Shown here: positions 54,308-63,729 of the stretch, piece after piece
Layout of the letters: every line of letters starts with the position of its first letter
Numbering within the stretch: position 1 is the stretch's first letter
Assembly (NCBI RefSeq): GCF_012726295.1
Contig: NZ_JABAOB010000001.1
Span: 434,001-498,000 of the forward strand
Reading direction: 5' to 3'
Source of the DNA: Chitinophaga sp. Ak27
Lineage (GTDB): Bacteria > Bacteroidota > Bacteroidia > Chitinophagales > Chitinophagaceae
DNA: 64,000 bases
Notes under the pieces: generated by a model
Seen by the model: only the letters and a program-made list of their open reading frames with translations
Told to the model about the DNA's origin: nothing
Databases searched by the model: none
Translations under genes and position numbers: made by a program

Positions 54308-54964
54308 TTAATATAGCTGGTTGCGCAGGATTCTTTTGATCATCTGTATAGTACTTCGACTCACTTCATTTTTGTATTTCTGCAGGATAAGGGCTTCGCT
54401 GGTACCATTGCTCAGCTCATTGACTATGCGCAGCCATTTGCCCAGGAATGCAGAATTGGGGGTACGATATTTTAGTAATCTCCTCACCGTATCAATAATA
54501 GCCTTATTTACGGTGCCCTCATGCAGCTGGAAGATTTCGTCGTTGTTGAGTCCCAGCTCCACATCATCTGCGATACGGGAGTAATCCATCAGGTATTTTT
54601 CGTTGGCTTCCATCACCTGTAACAAAGGGTTATCGCTAAAAACGATATCGTTGTATTTACGTTGTTGTTTTTGCAGGGATTGGAGGGCATAATTGCGGGC
54701 AATATTGTCGCAGATGATCAGGTCGTCTTTGCTGAGCTCGAACCACTCCCCTTTCACGCGTTTATGCTGGAAAACGATGTGCAGGCTTTCCTCCAGGTCG
54801 GTCATGTTGAGGGCAGCGTACTGCCGGATGACGCGGAACATGACGGGCAGGTGGGTATGATAGGCAGCCAGCCGCTTATGCAGGTCCTGGGTTTTGCCTA
54901 TTTTATACAGATTTTTGCCCGTACTGAGAATATACACACATTTGCCAACTTGTACTTGCTCCAT
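54308..54964 (-). CDS. GIY-YIG nuclease-fold protein (T5orf172/MUG113-like)
   Basis: This 218-residue protein has an N-terminal GIY-YIG-type domain (residues about 5-80): GKCVYILSTGKNLYKIGKTQDLHKRL carries the Y, Y, G, K and R positions, and the later Glu is in DLEESLHIVF. The C-terminal 130 residues are helical and not recognised. Such proteins are found in phage-derived and stand-alone contexts and may cut or bind DNA. No phage genes are near. It is transcribed alone, convergent with dnaE2. Confidence 0.82.
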   Translation of the reverse strand: MEQVQVGKCVYILSTGKNLYKIGKTQDLHKRLAAYHTHLPVMFRVIRQYAALNMTDLEESLHIVFQHKRVKGEWFELSKDDLIICDNIARNYALQSLQKQQRKYNDIVFSDNPLLQVMEANEKYLMDYSRIADDVELGLNNDEIFQLHEGTVNKAIIDTVRRLLKYRTPNSAFLGKWLRIVNELSNGTSEALILQKYKNEVSRSTIQMIKRILRNQLY

Positions 54965-55156
54965 GAGGTGGTTTTCACGCTTTGCGAAAATAATAATTTA
55001 ATAATCAATTTACGATCCTGATTATTATGCACCAAATCTGCCGGCGGCATCATTTCCTTTGTTTGGCTAATATTCCTGTAAAAAATTGGTCTGTGATTTC
55101 CGGGAGGCTTATATTAGCATTGTGATTTAATAAACCAAAACAATCACCTGATACAG

Positions 55157-55804
55157 ATGGCCGACGTAGTAGCTCCACACATTGTTGAAACCTGGGTAAA
55201 GGGCTGGTCGATGGCCCGTGAAGTGCCACCGCCAGTGCCTTATGGCAGCGGATTCCGGACGGAGTTGGGCTGGGCAGATGCCAAAACACGTTATGTTTTT
55301 CCTGCCATAAGCCAGGAATGTCATACGCTGGCCACCACGATTCATGAGCCTTATGTGTTTATTAAAGTTTGTGCACCCGCAGAAGCGTTGGCAGCCCTGT
55401 TACCCGCTCCCTGGGAAATTACCACACATGCTTTTATGATGATTTGTGCAGGTCCTATGGGCGCGCCCAAACACCCCCTTCCGCCGGGGTATCGCCTGGA
55501 GATGGTAATGGAAGCTCCCATATTCATTGTCCGCATATTGACGACAGCAGGAGAAGAAGCCGCCATTGGTCGTATAGCCATCACCGATGGTTATGCTATT
55601 TACGATCGCATTGCCACCGAGCCTGATCATCAGCGTCGGGGTCTGGGGAGTATTGTCATGAAAGCCCTGGAAGAAACAGCCCTGGCAAATGGAGCATCAC
55701 AAGGCTTACTGGTAGCTACGCCGGAGGGCAAAGCCCTGTATGAGTCGCTCAACTGGCAGTTCCTGTGTCCTTACACGACAGCTGCCATTCCTGCAGAAAA
55801 ATAG
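55157..55804 (+). CDS. GNAT-family N-acetyltransferase
   Basis: The product has 215 residues. The GNAT core is in the second half: RIAITDGYAIYDRIATEPDHQRRGLGSIVMKALEETALANGA holds the acetyl-CoA pyrophosphate loop (Q-R-R-G-L-G), and the end has EGKALYESLNWQF. The N-terminal 95 residues may be an extra acceptor-binding part. Acceptor unknown; cytoplasmic. It stands between two unrelated genes and ends 2 nt from the convergent secreted-protein gene. Confidence 0.9.
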   Translation: MADVVAPHIVETWVKGWSMAREVPPPVPYGSGFRTELGWADAKTRYVFPAISQECHTLATTIHEPYVFIKVCAPAEALAALLPAPWEITTHAFMMICAGPMGAPKHPLPPGYRLEMVMEAPIFIVRILTTAGEEAAIGRIAITDGYAIYDRIATEPDHQRRGLGSIVMKALEETALANGASQGLLVATPEGKALYESLNWQFLCPYTTAAIPAEK

Positions 55805-55806
55805 CG

Positions 55807-56493
55807 CTATTGTTCATTGCCTGGCCTGGCCAGTACTTTATCTTTTTCAGCTACCGGTCCCTGGTAACTGAACCGGCGGTTTTCATCACGGGTATTGATT
55901 AAGCAGCTATCGCCCACCAGGAAAGGGATATTTTTGAAGACAGGTTTGCCCAGGCCATCCCCCGGGGCAATGTATATCTTGTTGACTTTATCCGCCAAGG
56001 TATATTCCGAATATTCTGTATCATACATGGTATGTACCAGGTACAAATGCCGCGATGCGGGGCTGTTGACGAGCGTCTCGAAACCTTCGGCCGTTTGAGT
56101 CATTGCGGGAGGATCTGTAGGCGCCGGGTGGGGCGAGAAGCTGAAATTAATATACGGCGCATGCTGGTAGTTGAATTTAAATACCAGCAACAGCTTTCCT
56201 GCCGGCACTTTTTTATCTGTGGAAGACGTGACCACATATTTACTTTTCACCGGGTCGGTAGAAAGGTAAATCGTATCGTGTTGCTGTATCCATACGCCTT
56301 TCACAAACTGGTCGAGGGCGCCGTAGCTCATGGCATATACGAAGCGGTTATTGTCAAACACGCATAGTTCTTCCGCAACTTCCATGCGGCTGGCATTGTA
56401 ATAGCCGGGGATTACGGGGGAAGCTTTCTGGGCTTGAATGGGTGACTCCATGATCAGCAATAATAAAACGGATAAACCAATAGTGTATCTCAT
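55807..56493 (-). CDS. Secreted hypothetical protein
   Basis: The 228-residue protein has a signal peptide (IGLSVLLLLIMESPIQAQ). The mature part is probably beta-rich, with no motif that I recognise. Segments such as FKFNYQHAPYINFSFSPHP and VHTMYDTEYSEYTLADKV alternate hydrophobic and polar residues as in strands. It is likely periplasmic or surface-located. It is a single gene between the acetyltransferase and the acetolactate decarboxylase. Confidence 0.65.
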   Translation of the reverse strand: MRYTIGLSVLLLLIMESPIQAQKASPVIPGYYNASRMEVAEELCVFDNNRFVYAMSYGALDQFVKGVWIQQHDTIYLSTDPVKSKYVVTSSTDKKVPAGKLLLVFKFNYQHAPYINFSFSPHPAPTDPPAMTQTAEGFETLVNSPASRHLYLVHTMYDTEYSEYTLADKVNKIYIAPGDGLGKPVFKNIPFLVGDSCLINTRDENRRFSYQGPVAEKDKVLARPGNEQ

Positions 56494-56642
56494 ATCTGGG
56501 AAGTTAACATCCGGCTACCGCCGGTTATCCAAAGATACTAACTTTCTGTGGCGCCGTGGCAGCGGGCGATTTTACATTCCTTCTCTTTTATTTTTTCTCT
56601 ACCTTTCCGGTATTTTATCATATTTTAACGATAACAACGAGC

Positions 56643-57431
56643 ATGTACTTCCCTATTTTAACGCTGCTGCTAACGCTATCCACTCCTGGCGGGCAGCTGG
56701 CAAAAGACACCACACACCACCAGCTCTTCACTGCAGGAGTAGCCAGTGGATTAATGGGCGGCCTGTATGATGGATTTTACCCGATAGATTCCCTTGCCAC
56801 AAAAGGAGATTTTGGCCTGGGTGCGCCGGATAAAATAGATGGGGAGTTGTTGTTTTTAGATGGTAAGGCCTATCAGACCCAATACACGGGAAAAACCACC
56901 GAAGTGTCGCACCGGCAGCAGCTGACGCCTTTCAGCATGGTTAATTTCTTTCACACCGACCTGACTTTCACCGTGCATCAGTCCATGGACAAAGCCGCTT
57001 TGTATCATTACCTGGACAGCCTTTTGCCGAATATGAACGGCCTGTATGCCATTCATATCAAGGGTAAGTTCAGTCACCTGAAAACGAGGGCTTTTCCACC
57101 AGTCCATGAGGCGCCCTATCCGCCGTTGGCGGGCATGTTAGGTTTGCAACACTTCTTTCAATTCAATGCCTGTACTGGCGACCTGGTAGGCTATCGCTTA
57201 CCGGCCTATATGGACAACACCAATATCGCGGGATATCATTTTCATTACCTGTCGGATGCGCGGGATGCGGGTGGCCATATCGTGGACGTAGCCATTGCTG
57301 ATGTGGTGATTACGGTGAGCATACTCGACAGCTATACTTTGCAAATTCCTTCCTCTCCTGCCTTTGATCACTTCGACTTCAAGCAAAACAGGCAAGAAGA
57401 CATAAAAAGCGTGGAAAAGGGTTCAAAATAA
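56643..57431 (+). CDS. budA: Alpha-acetolactate decarboxylase, exported
   Basis: From the ATG at 56643 the product has 262 residues and a short signal peptide (MYFPILTLLLTLSTPGGQLA), so it should be periplasmic; a GTG start at 56556 would only lengthen the signal. Family motifs are complete: TAGVASGLMGGLYDG, GDFGLGAPDKIDGELLFLDG, and CTGDLVGYRLPAYMDNTN followed by the zinc triad in GYHFHYLSDARDAGGH. The enzyme converts (S)-2-acetolactate to acetoin. Secreted forms are known in Brevibacillus. No acetolactate synthase or butanediol dehydrogenase gene lies nearby. Confidence 0.93.
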   Translation: MYFPILTLLLTLSTPGGQLAKDTTHHQLFTAGVASGLMGGLYDGFYPIDSLATKGDFGLGAPDKIDGELLFLDGKAYQTQYTGKTTEVSHRQQLTPFSMVNFFHTDLTFTVHQSMDKAALYHYLDSLLPNMNGLYAIHIKGKFSHLKTRAFPPVHEAPYPPLAGMLGLQHFFQFNACTGDLVGYRLPAYMDNTNIAGYHFHYLSDARDAGGHIVDVAIADVVITVSILDSYTLQIPSSPAFDHFDFKQNRQEDIKSVEKGSK

Positions 57432-57438
57432 CAGCCAG

Positions 57439-57474
57439 AAGGATGCCTCCATTGCCGGAGGCATCCTTTTGTTT
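57439..57474. terminator. Bidirectional rho-independent terminator
   Basis: AAGGATGCCTCC pairs with GGAGGCATCCTT around a short loop, followed by TTTTGTTT. It lies between the convergent acetolactate decarboxylase and CHRD genes. Confidence 0.85.
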
Positions 57475-57477
57475 AAG

Positions 57478-58026
57478 CTAATACCCCGGCGTTCCTCCCG
57501 GATTAGTTCCTCCGGGGTTAGTGGTCATTACCGAAGTAGAAAGCTGCCCTCTTATTTCCCCGTTGGGGAAGTTTGCGGTATGGATATTTACATACCATCT
57601 ACCGGAGAGCAGATCGCCTGCCTGGCCTGCACTAAGTGTTACTGTTCCTGACACCGTACCTGTAACGGCGGAAGGAAATCCTGTAATGGCAAATACCACC
57701 GGGGCTGCCACGCCTGCTGCACCAGGCCCGTGGAAGTGCATACCTGTAGGCACTCCGCTGATTTTACTCCAGCTAAGGGTGAAGCTGAGTTTATAGGTTG
57801 CAGGATCATAAGTACCAGTGAGCGTACCTGTACCTGTACTACTGTTGGCAGGCGTTTCCTGTGCACCGGTCAGCGTTGCACTAACGGTATAAGTATTGCC
57901 TCCACCAGGATTACCACTACTACTATAGCCCCCGCCACTACAGGCAGCCATACATACAGCAAAAAATAAAGAACTGTATGCAAACCACTGTCTCCTCCAT
58001 AGGCGGGAGAAAGATACCTTTTTCAT
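57478..58026 (-). CDS. CHRD-domain lipoprotein
   Basis: This 182-residue protein has a lipoprotein signal ending MAAC and a Gly/Ser/Asn-rich linker. Residues about 45-165 form a CHRD domain (SATLTGAQETPANSSTGTGTLTG, GMHFHGPG, WYVNIHTANFPNGEIRGQL), a beta-sandwich named after chordin. The C terminus is a Gly/Thr/Pro-rich tail. Such lipoproteins are anchored in the envelope; their function is unknown. It is monocistronic. Confidence 0.9.
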   Translation of the reverse strand: MKKVSFSRLWRRQWFAYSSLFFAVCMAACSGGGYSSSGNPGGGNTYTVSATLTGAQETPANSSTGTGTLTGTYDPATYKLSFTLSWSKISGVPTGMHFHGPGAAGVAAPVVFAITGFPSAVTGTVSGTVTLSAGQAGDLLSGRWYVNIHTANFPNGEIRGQLSTSVMTTNPGGTNPGGTPGY

Positions 58027-58140
58027 AACAGTTGTTTATAGTTAATACGATAGACGAGTGTTAAATGTTGCCTCATTAACGAACCTTTAACGGAGGCCTT
58101 ACAAATAGCCAAAAATGTCTATCTTTCCCGAAACGACACT

Positions 58141-58563
58141 ATGTTAGACCCAGAGATCAGCGAAAGAATCACCGCTAGTTTTGGCAGGCAAAAGCTCATG
58201 CAATTTTATGGCGCGCACATTGACCAAATCGGTCACGGCTCCATAGCCATTGCAGTACCTCCCACCGATTTCCTGTTACGTACCTCCGGCATTTTTCACG
58301 GCGGCGTCATTGCCGCACTGGCCGATACTGCGGGAGGCTATGCCGCTACCACGCTTTACCCGGAAGATGTTTCCTTTCTCACCATAGAATTTAAGATCAA
58401 TTTCCTGCGCCAGGCGAAAGGTGAAATGCTCATTGCCAAAGCTGCTGTGATCAAAGGAGGCGCCACTATTACTGTAGTACAAGCCGATCTTTTTATCCGG
58501 AATAATGATAAGGAAACACAAGTTGCCACCTCTTTAATCACCCTCATAAAAGCCAGCAAATAA
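58141..58563 (+). CDS. PaaI-family hotdog thioesterase
   Basis: The 140-residue protein has a hotdog fold with the active-site segment GIFHGGVIAALADTAGGYAA and FLTIEFKINFLRQAKGEML later. It is a cytoplasmic acyl-CoA thioesterase of the PaaI type, with unknown acyl group. It ends 3 nt before the DinB-fold gene, so the two are likely co-transcribed. Confidence 0.92.
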   Translation: MLDPEISERITASFGRQKLMQFYGAHIDQIGHGSIAIAVPPTDFLLRTSGIFHGGVIAALADTAGGYAATTLYPEDVSFLTIEFKINFLRQAKGEMLIAKAAVIKGGATITVVQADLFIRNNDKETQVATSLITLIKASK

Positions 58564-58566
58564 GCC

Positions 58567-59097
58567 ATGGAAATCCTTAGTATCTCTCCCTTTCTCGACT
58601 ACTACGACAAAGTACGGGAACGTACCCTCCGGCTCATCAAGGTAGTGCCACCCGATCAGCTAGACTGGTCTTACAAGCCGGGAAAGTTCAGTATCGGCGA
58701 CCAGATCAGGCATATTGCCACCATTGAAAGGTATATGTTTGCCGAAACCATTGCCGGCCGCCCCAGCGCCTACCAGGGCTGTGGCAAAGAGCTGGCCGAC
58801 GGCTATGACAACGTTGTGACCTTTTTCAACGAACTACACCAGCAATCACTCGCTATATTCCGGCAACTGAGCGATGCCGGTCTGCAACGTAAATGCACCA
58901 CTCCCGGCCATGTAGATATGCGGATATGGAAATGGATGCGCGCCATGGTAGAACATGAAATTCACCACCGCGGCGAACTATATATTTACCTGAACCTGTT
59001 GGGTGTAAAAACACCACCCATGTATGGGCTCACAGCAGAAGAAGTAGCACAAAACAGTACTGTGATAGCCGGCGCCGAAAAAAATCCGGTGAAATAA
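58567..59097 (+). CDS. DinB-family four-helix-bundle protein
   Basis: The 176-residue protein has the DinB/YfiT pattern: QIRHIATIERYMF gives the first metal-binding His, and HEIHHRGELYIYLNLLG gives the two further His residues. Members are metal-dependent, often thiol-transferase or bacillithiol-related, but in Bacteroidota mostly uncharacterised. The name DinB here refers to the fold, not to DNA polymerase IV. It follows the thioesterase and precedes tRNA-Pro. Confidence 0.92.
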   Translation: MEILSISPFLDYYDKVRERTLRLIKVVPPDQLDWSYKPGKFSIGDQIRHIATIERYMFAETIAGRPSAYQGCGKELADGYDNVVTFFNELHQQSLAIFRQLSDAGLQRKCTTPGHVDMRIWKWMRAMVEHEIHHRGELYIYLNLLGVKTPPMYGLTAEEVAQNSTVIAGAEKNPVK

Positions 59098-59129
59098 TTG
59101 GAGGAATTTACTAAATTAGCCACCCCAAA

Positions 59130-59203
59130 CGGGATGTAGCGCAGCCCGGTAGCGCGCTTCGTTCGGGACGAAGAGGCCGCTGGTTCGAATCCAGTCATCC
59201 CGA
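59130..59203 (+). tRNA. tRNA-Pro (anticodon CGG)
   Basis: The acceptor stem CGGGATG/CATCCCG is perfect. The anticodon stem CTTCG/CGAAG encloses the 7-nt loop TTCGGGA with anticodon CGG. The T-loop is TTCGAAT with the stem CTGG/CCAG. The discriminator is A and no CCA is encoded. A terminator follows at once. Confidence 0.93.
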
Positions 59204-59204
59204 C

Positions 59205-59245
59205 AAGCCTTAAAACTAATGCAACAGCAGGTTTTAGGGCTTTTT
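59205..59245 (+). terminator. Terminator of the tRNA-Pro gene
   Basis: AAGCCTTAAAAC pairs with GTTTTAGGGCTT (one G-T pair), followed by T residues, right after the tRNA. Confidence 0.8.
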
Positions 59246-59367
59246 ATTGGATCCTCCGATATACCGTTACCCCAGCCCATTTTTGTTGACATAATACATC
59301 ATTTCACAGGTTAGAATTATTCTATTATCAAAGCAGCTCCCCCTATGCTTCTACGTTTTCTTACCCT

Positions 59368-60522
59368 TTAAAAGTTCCATTTCAGGCGTACAAAAGCCCG
59401 GTGGTTAACCGCCTCAAATCCATGATCCTGTCCGGCATAAAAAGATTGCCATACAAAATTTACATCCAAATTTGTAGCGATATTGTATTGAATGGAAGGG
59501 TAAAAAATAGTCAGATTGGTTCCCGGTGAGTATAAAACAGTAACATTTACCGATAATAAGGGAGTAATTTCCCTGGCACCCGTAACTATCAGGTTCCATT
59601 TGGTTGGCATCAGGTTCTCCGGCGACAGTACAAAATCCAAATTACTCCAGTTGCTAACAGGTTTATTTAAGCCCCGGTTATTAAACAAAATACCCAGGTT
59701 CAAATACCAACCTTTCTTAAACATATAATCTCCTTCAAGCGCTACGTTCAGGTGAGCCAACGAATCCTTTCCTGCAAAAAAATACTGCGCTTCGCCTTTA
59801 AAACCGACATCTTTGATGCTGCCGGCCCATCCTGCGCCAGCTGTCATTTGATTGTGATACCAGCCCGCCATCAACTGCATGTCGTAATTCCATTTATTAA
59901 GTGCATATTTTACCGCCCCAACACTCCCATTTTTTTTATCCGTAAGGCTATAAGCAAATTCTATATTAGAAGAGTTACCGAACAGGTACCTGATCTTTCC
60001 GGCATCTACACCAGGGCGTTCCTCATAATCGAAGTCGAGAAAATTGTAAGCGTTAAAAATATCATTTGGGTTCCAGGTGGTGGTTAATCCCCAGTTAATA
60101 CGTTGTCGGCCAATACGGAGGCTCAACTTATCGTTACTGTAATCAAAATACAATCTTTCCACGTTGGTAAGCAGGATCAATGATGTGTTTTCAATCCATA
60201 TCTTTTGCATGTCTATTACTTCATTCTCATTTTTCAAAAGAGAAGTAAAGTGAGGGGTCAGTTTCACTTCCTCTCCCCAAAACAAACGGGTGCGGAATTC
60301 GGCAACACCGGTAATTTTTCCCGACGGTTTCCACTTAACATTAATGCGGTTATGGATCAGGTTACCGGCGATCAGATCGCTAAAATCTTTATCAAAAGTG
60401 AGTGTCTGCAAATCTTTAATATAACCGTTAAAAGTTAATTTATGAGGCATAACAGTGCTATCCTGCGCATTTGTAATAAGCGCCGACAATAATGTAAAGC
60501 ACCATAGTAACAGCTTTTTCAT
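59368..60522 (-). CDS. Outer-membrane beta-barrel protein
   Basis: The 384-residue protein has a signal peptide (LLLWCFTLLSALITNAQ) and then a series of alternating amphipathic strands (KLSLRIGRQRINWGLTTTWNP, FKGEAQYFFAGKDSLAHL) with a C-terminal Phe, typical of outer-membrane barrels of about 16 strands. It resembles uncharacterised DUF1302-like or alginate-porin-like proteins. It is the last gene of the ABC-transporter operon, 3 nt after the ATPase gene, so it may be the outer-membrane part of that system or its client. Confidence 0.75.
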   Translation of the reverse strand: MKKLLLWCFTLLSALITNAQDSTVMPHKLTFNGYIKDLQTLTFDKDFSDLIAGNLIHNRINVKWKPSGKITGVAEFRTRLFWGEEVKLTPHFTSLLKNENEVIDMQKIWIENTSLILLTNVERLYFDYSNDKLSLRIGRQRINWGLTTTWNPNDIFNAYNFLDFDYEERPGVDAGKIRYLFGNSSNIEFAYSLTDKKNGSVGAVKYALNKWNYDMQLMAGWYHNQMTAGAGWAGSIKDVGFKGEAQYFFAGKDSLAHLNVALEGDYMFKKGWYLNLGILFNNRGLNKPVSNWSNLDFVLSPENLMPTKWNLIVTGAREITPLLSVNVTVLYSPGTNLTIFYPSIQYNIATNLDVNFVWQSFYAGQDHGFEAVNHRAFVRLKWNF

Positions 60523-60525
60523 TGC

Positions 60526-61242
60526 TTACACATCCGCCTTTTCGTGCCTGGTAGAAACAGCAGCGGTATCGCTAACTATTCTCCCGTCAACCAATGTTAT
60601 AACTCTCCGTGCCCGTTCAATCACTCTTTGGTCGTGCGTTGAAAAAAGGAAAGTGATATGCTCTTCTTTGTTAAGCTTCGCCATAATGTCTAATAAATTA
60701 AATGCAGACTTTGAATCAAGGTTTGCCGTTGGTTCGTCCGCCAGTACAAACTTTGGTCTGCTTGCCAACGCTCTTGCCACAGCTACGCGCTGCTGCTGTC
60801 CGCCGGAAAGCTGTGCCGGCCGGGCATCCATTTTATCACTCATCTCTATTTGCCTGAACAATTGCTGCACCCTGGCATCTCGTACGCTTTTCTTTATATG
60901 CTGCAACAGCATAATAAATTCCACATTTTCCTTTGCCGTCAAAACCGGGATCAGGTTGAAGGATTGAAATACAAAACCGATATTCTTTAGCCTGAAATCA
61001 ATCAGCTCATTGGTTGATAGCTTTGTAATGTCAAGTTCATTAATAAACACGCTACCATTATCAGGTTTATCCAGTCCCCCAATTAGATTCAATAAGGTCG
61101 TTTTCCCAGACCCAGATGGCCCCACCAAGGCGGTAAATTCCCCTCTTTCTATATGTAAATGCACATTATTGACGGCATACACAGGAATAGTTTCCTTATT
61201 ATATACCTTGCTCACATTATGGGCATCAATGACTGTATTCAT
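60526..61242 (-). CDS. ABC transporter ATP-binding protein (LolD/MacB type)
   Basis: From the ATG at 61242 the product has 238 residues. The Walker A is GPSGSGKTTLL, the signature LSGGQQQRVAVARAL, and the Walker B FVLADEPTANLD, followed by the switch His in STHD. It belongs to the MacB/LolD/FtsE group that works with FtsX-type permeases in extracting substrates from the outer leaflet of the inner membrane. Two such permease genes lie upstream in the same operon. Confidence 0.95.
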   Translation of the reverse strand: MNTVIDAHNVSKVYNKETIPVYAVNNVHLHIERGEFTALVGPSGSGKTTLLNLIGGLDKPDNGSVFINELDITKLSTNELIDFRLKNIGFVFQSFNLIPVLTAKENVEFIMLLQHIKKSVRDARVQQLFRQIEMSDKMDARPAQLSGGQQQRVAVARALASRPKFVLADEPTANLDSKSAFNLLDIMAKLNKEEHITFLFSTHDQRVIERARRVITLVDGRIVSDTAAVSTRHEKADV

Positions 61243-61284
61243 AACTATCCATTTTTTGAGCATGAGTGATATTTCCCATTTGGC

Positions 61285-62499
61285 TCATCTTCTCAAAGCT
61301 TCCACCGGCAGTAGCTTCAATGCCTTGATGGCAGGCAACAAACATGAAACAAATGCCGTTCCGGCTACTATTAGTAATACACCAGCTATCTTATCTGCAG
61401 GAAACTCCGGGTAAATCACTGTTCCAAAACCAAAGCTGCTCATCATCTCTCGCCCCATTCCCGACAAATCGAGGCCCTGCTTATTGAAATAAGCGGTAGC
61501 CAGCCAGCTTATAAAAAGTCCTACTGGTGTTCCCCCGAGCGTTAAAAAAATAGTTTCGAGAAAAATCATTAAAAATATCCTGACATGGTTTGTCCCCAGG
61601 GCCACCATCATGCCTATTTCGCGGGTTCGCTCCAGGATGGCCATCAGCATAGTATTCACAATACCAAATGCCAACGAAAACATAATAATAAACATGATGA
61701 TGTAGGAATACTGGTCTACTGTTTTCACCAGCAGATCCGTCTCCGGTGATATTTCTCTCCAGGATTCAATTTGATAAGCAGGGAATTTTTGTTGTAATTC
61801 CCGCTGCATTTTTTCTACGGCTGCATCATTTTTCAATAAAATCACGATCTCGTGAAACGCGTTTTGAATCCCAAGCAAGGGATTCAGTTCTTCCATATTG
61901 ACGTATACATTTTTCTCATCGAGGGGAGCGTTATCACTTTGGTAGATAGCAGCCACCCTGAATGCACCGGACACCATATTGCCTGAAGTATCTGTAAAAG
62001 TCAGCACCAATTTTGATCGCAGTTTCAGTTTCATCTTCTTCGCGAGTTTCTGGCCGACCATTATTTCATTCTTTTTCACCGGATCAAAGGGCCTTCCCTG
62101 GATGATTTTCCTTTGTAGTTGCGACACCTGATATTCCAGCCCGGGAATTACACCATTTATTTGTACGCCCGCACTACCGGTTGGTGTTGCCAGCATGCCC
62201 ATAGCAATACTTCTGGACGCAGCAAGCTTAACTTCAGGCATCCCTTTCACTGTCGTCAGTACCCCGGCGCCATTTGCCAATATATACCGGGGATCATAAT
62301 CTTCTTTAAATTTGATGTTGTGCATTTGCAGATGCCCCACCTCAGAATCGATTACATTGCGCACCCGGCTTTTCATCATGCCCTCATACAATGCCAGTAC
62401 GGAAACACCGGCAAACAATCCAATCGCTATAGATAACATAATAACAATGCTTCGCATTTTATTGCGCCAAATATTCCGCCATGCCATTATGAAAATCAT
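61285..62499 (-). CDS. FtsX-type ABC permease (LolC/E-like)
   Basis: The 404-residue protein has one N-terminal transmembrane helix (MRSIVIMLSIAIGLFAGVSVLA), a large periplasmic domain (residues about 45-260) and three further helices in the FtsX domain (about 275-395, with RTREIGMMVALGTNH and the closing LKLLPVEALRR). This is the LolC/E-MacB arrangement. It is the third gene of the operon, 11 nt after the first permease. It probably forms a heterodimer with it and uses the ATPase encoded next. Confidence 0.92.
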   Translation of the reverse strand: MIFIMAWRNIWRNKMRSIVIMLSIAIGLFAGVSVLALYEGMMKSRVRNVIDSEVGHLQMHNIKFKEDYDPRYILANGAGVLTTVKGMPEVKLAASRSIAMGMLATPTGSAGVQINGVIPGLEYQVSQLQRKIIQGRPFDPVKKNEIMVGQKLAKKMKLKLRSKLVLTFTDTSGNMVSGAFRVAAIYQSDNAPLDEKNVYVNMEELNPLLGIQNAFHEIVILLKNDAAVEKMQRELQQKFPAYQIESWREISPETDLLVKTVDQYSYIIMFIIMFSLAFGIVNTMLMAILERTREIGMMVALGTNHVRIFLMIFLETIFLTLGGTPVGLFISWLATAYFNKQGLDLSGMGREMMSSFGFGTVIYPEFPADKIAGVLLIVAGTAFVSCLLPAIKALKLLPVEALRR

Positions 62500-62510
62500 A
62501 TCAAAATTTA

Positions 62511-63728
62511 TTACCGCTTCATAGCTGTTACAGGATCTAGCCTAATTACCTTATATACCGGGTACAGCGATAATAGCAAGCCAATGACCAATACCACCAT
62601 CCCCTGATAAGCAAATATCCACACCTCGGTAGAAGCCGGAAATATCGCCTCAAATCCGAATCTTTCATAGGCTTTAGCCGTTTCTCCTCCTATCCTTATA
62701 GGATGCCTGTTTAGATAATACACAAGCGGGATACTGGCAATAATGCCCAATAGGCAACCTACGAATACCGTAAAGACCGACTCATATAATAATAATACAA
62801 TCAGCATGCTCTTTTTCATGCCAATTGAAACCAGCATACCCATTTCAAACCTTCGCTCCACCATCATCATCAGCAAGGTGCCAAAGATGCCAAAGCAGAT
62901 GAGCAGGTACAAGATGCCCTGCACGTATTTCATATTGCTGGAATCGGTTTGAATATGCTGCTTTACCTCCGGTATCATTTCCTCCCACGTCATCACCTCA
63001 AACGCCTGTCCCAACGCGCCATCCAACAATGAACGGATATCCTGCAAATGGCTTGTTTTATTTAATGAAAGAACATAAGAAGTGATCATGCCATCAGCGC
63101 TATAAAAATTTTGTGCCGTCGCTAAAGGCATGAATAATGTCCTGTTGTTGAGGTCGGGAGAGCCAAATTTCACAATTCCCTTTACAAGATACTTACCGGC
63201 TGCAGTGGCGCCCCGATAGCCTTGCCCTATTAATATCACCGTATCATTGGCTGTTAACTTCAGTCGTTCTGCAAGTCCCTGCGACAACAGCACGGCGTAA
63301 TCAGTGTCTTTCAGATAGCTTCCGCGGATAACCTTTTTTTCCAGAGAAGTGATCATATTTTCTTTTCGGGGGTCAATACCTGCCACCAGGCATCCCTTGG
63401 TAATATTAACAGAAGATGCCAAGGCAAAGGATTCAAGCCTGGAAGCAACCATGACCACATTCTTATTATCCAGGATCAGCTGTTCCGTTTCCGGGGATGA
63501 TTTAAAACTATTATCCAGGGTTTGTTCATCCCAAAAGCCTTTCTTATGTACCTGGATGTACCCGGTATAAAAGCTGACCACATTTTTTACCAGGTTACCG
63601 AAAATACCTTCCTTTAAGCTGCTGGCTATAACAGATAAAATAACGGCAAAGAAAATTGCCGCCATCGTAATAGTGGTTCTGCTGCGGTTACGCCACATAT
63701 TTTTCCAGGCCATTTTTATCAGCCACAT
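62511..63728 (-). CDS. FtsX-type ABC permease (LolC/E-like)
   Basis: This 405-residue protein has the same architecture as the next gene: an N-terminal helix (TTITMAAIFFAVILSVIASSL), a periplasmic domain, and three C-terminal helices with RRFEMGMLVSIGMKK and the ending VIRLDPVTAMKR. The two permeases are divergent enough to be heterodimer partners. It follows the LolA-like gene by 1 nt, so the order is LolA-like, permease, permease, ATPase, barrel. Confidence 0.92.
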   Translation of the reverse strand: MWLIKMAWKNMWRNRSRTTITMAAIFFAVILSVIASSLKEGIFGNLVKNVVSFYTGYIQVHKKGFWDEQTLDNSFKSSPETEQLILDNKNVVMVASRLESFALASSVNITKGCLVAGIDPRKENMITSLEKKVIRGSYLKDTDYAVLLSQGLAERLKLTANDTVILIGQGYRGATAAGKYLVKGIVKFGSPDLNNRTLFMPLATAQNFYSADGMITSYVLSLNKTSHLQDIRSLLDGALGQAFEVMTWEEMIPEVKQHIQTDSSNMKYVQGILYLLICFGIFGTLLMMMVERRFEMGMLVSIGMKKSMLIVLLLYESVFTVFVGCLLGIIASIPLVYYLNRHPIRIGGETAKAYERFGFEAIFPASTEVWIFAYQGMVVLVIGLLLSLYPVYKVIRLDPVTAMKR

Positions 63729-63729
63729 G

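Noticed and set aside
54301..54964. GIY-YIG protein as a sign of a homing element or prophage
   Set aside because: No phage, intron or integrase genes are close and the neighbours are ordinary chromosomal genes.
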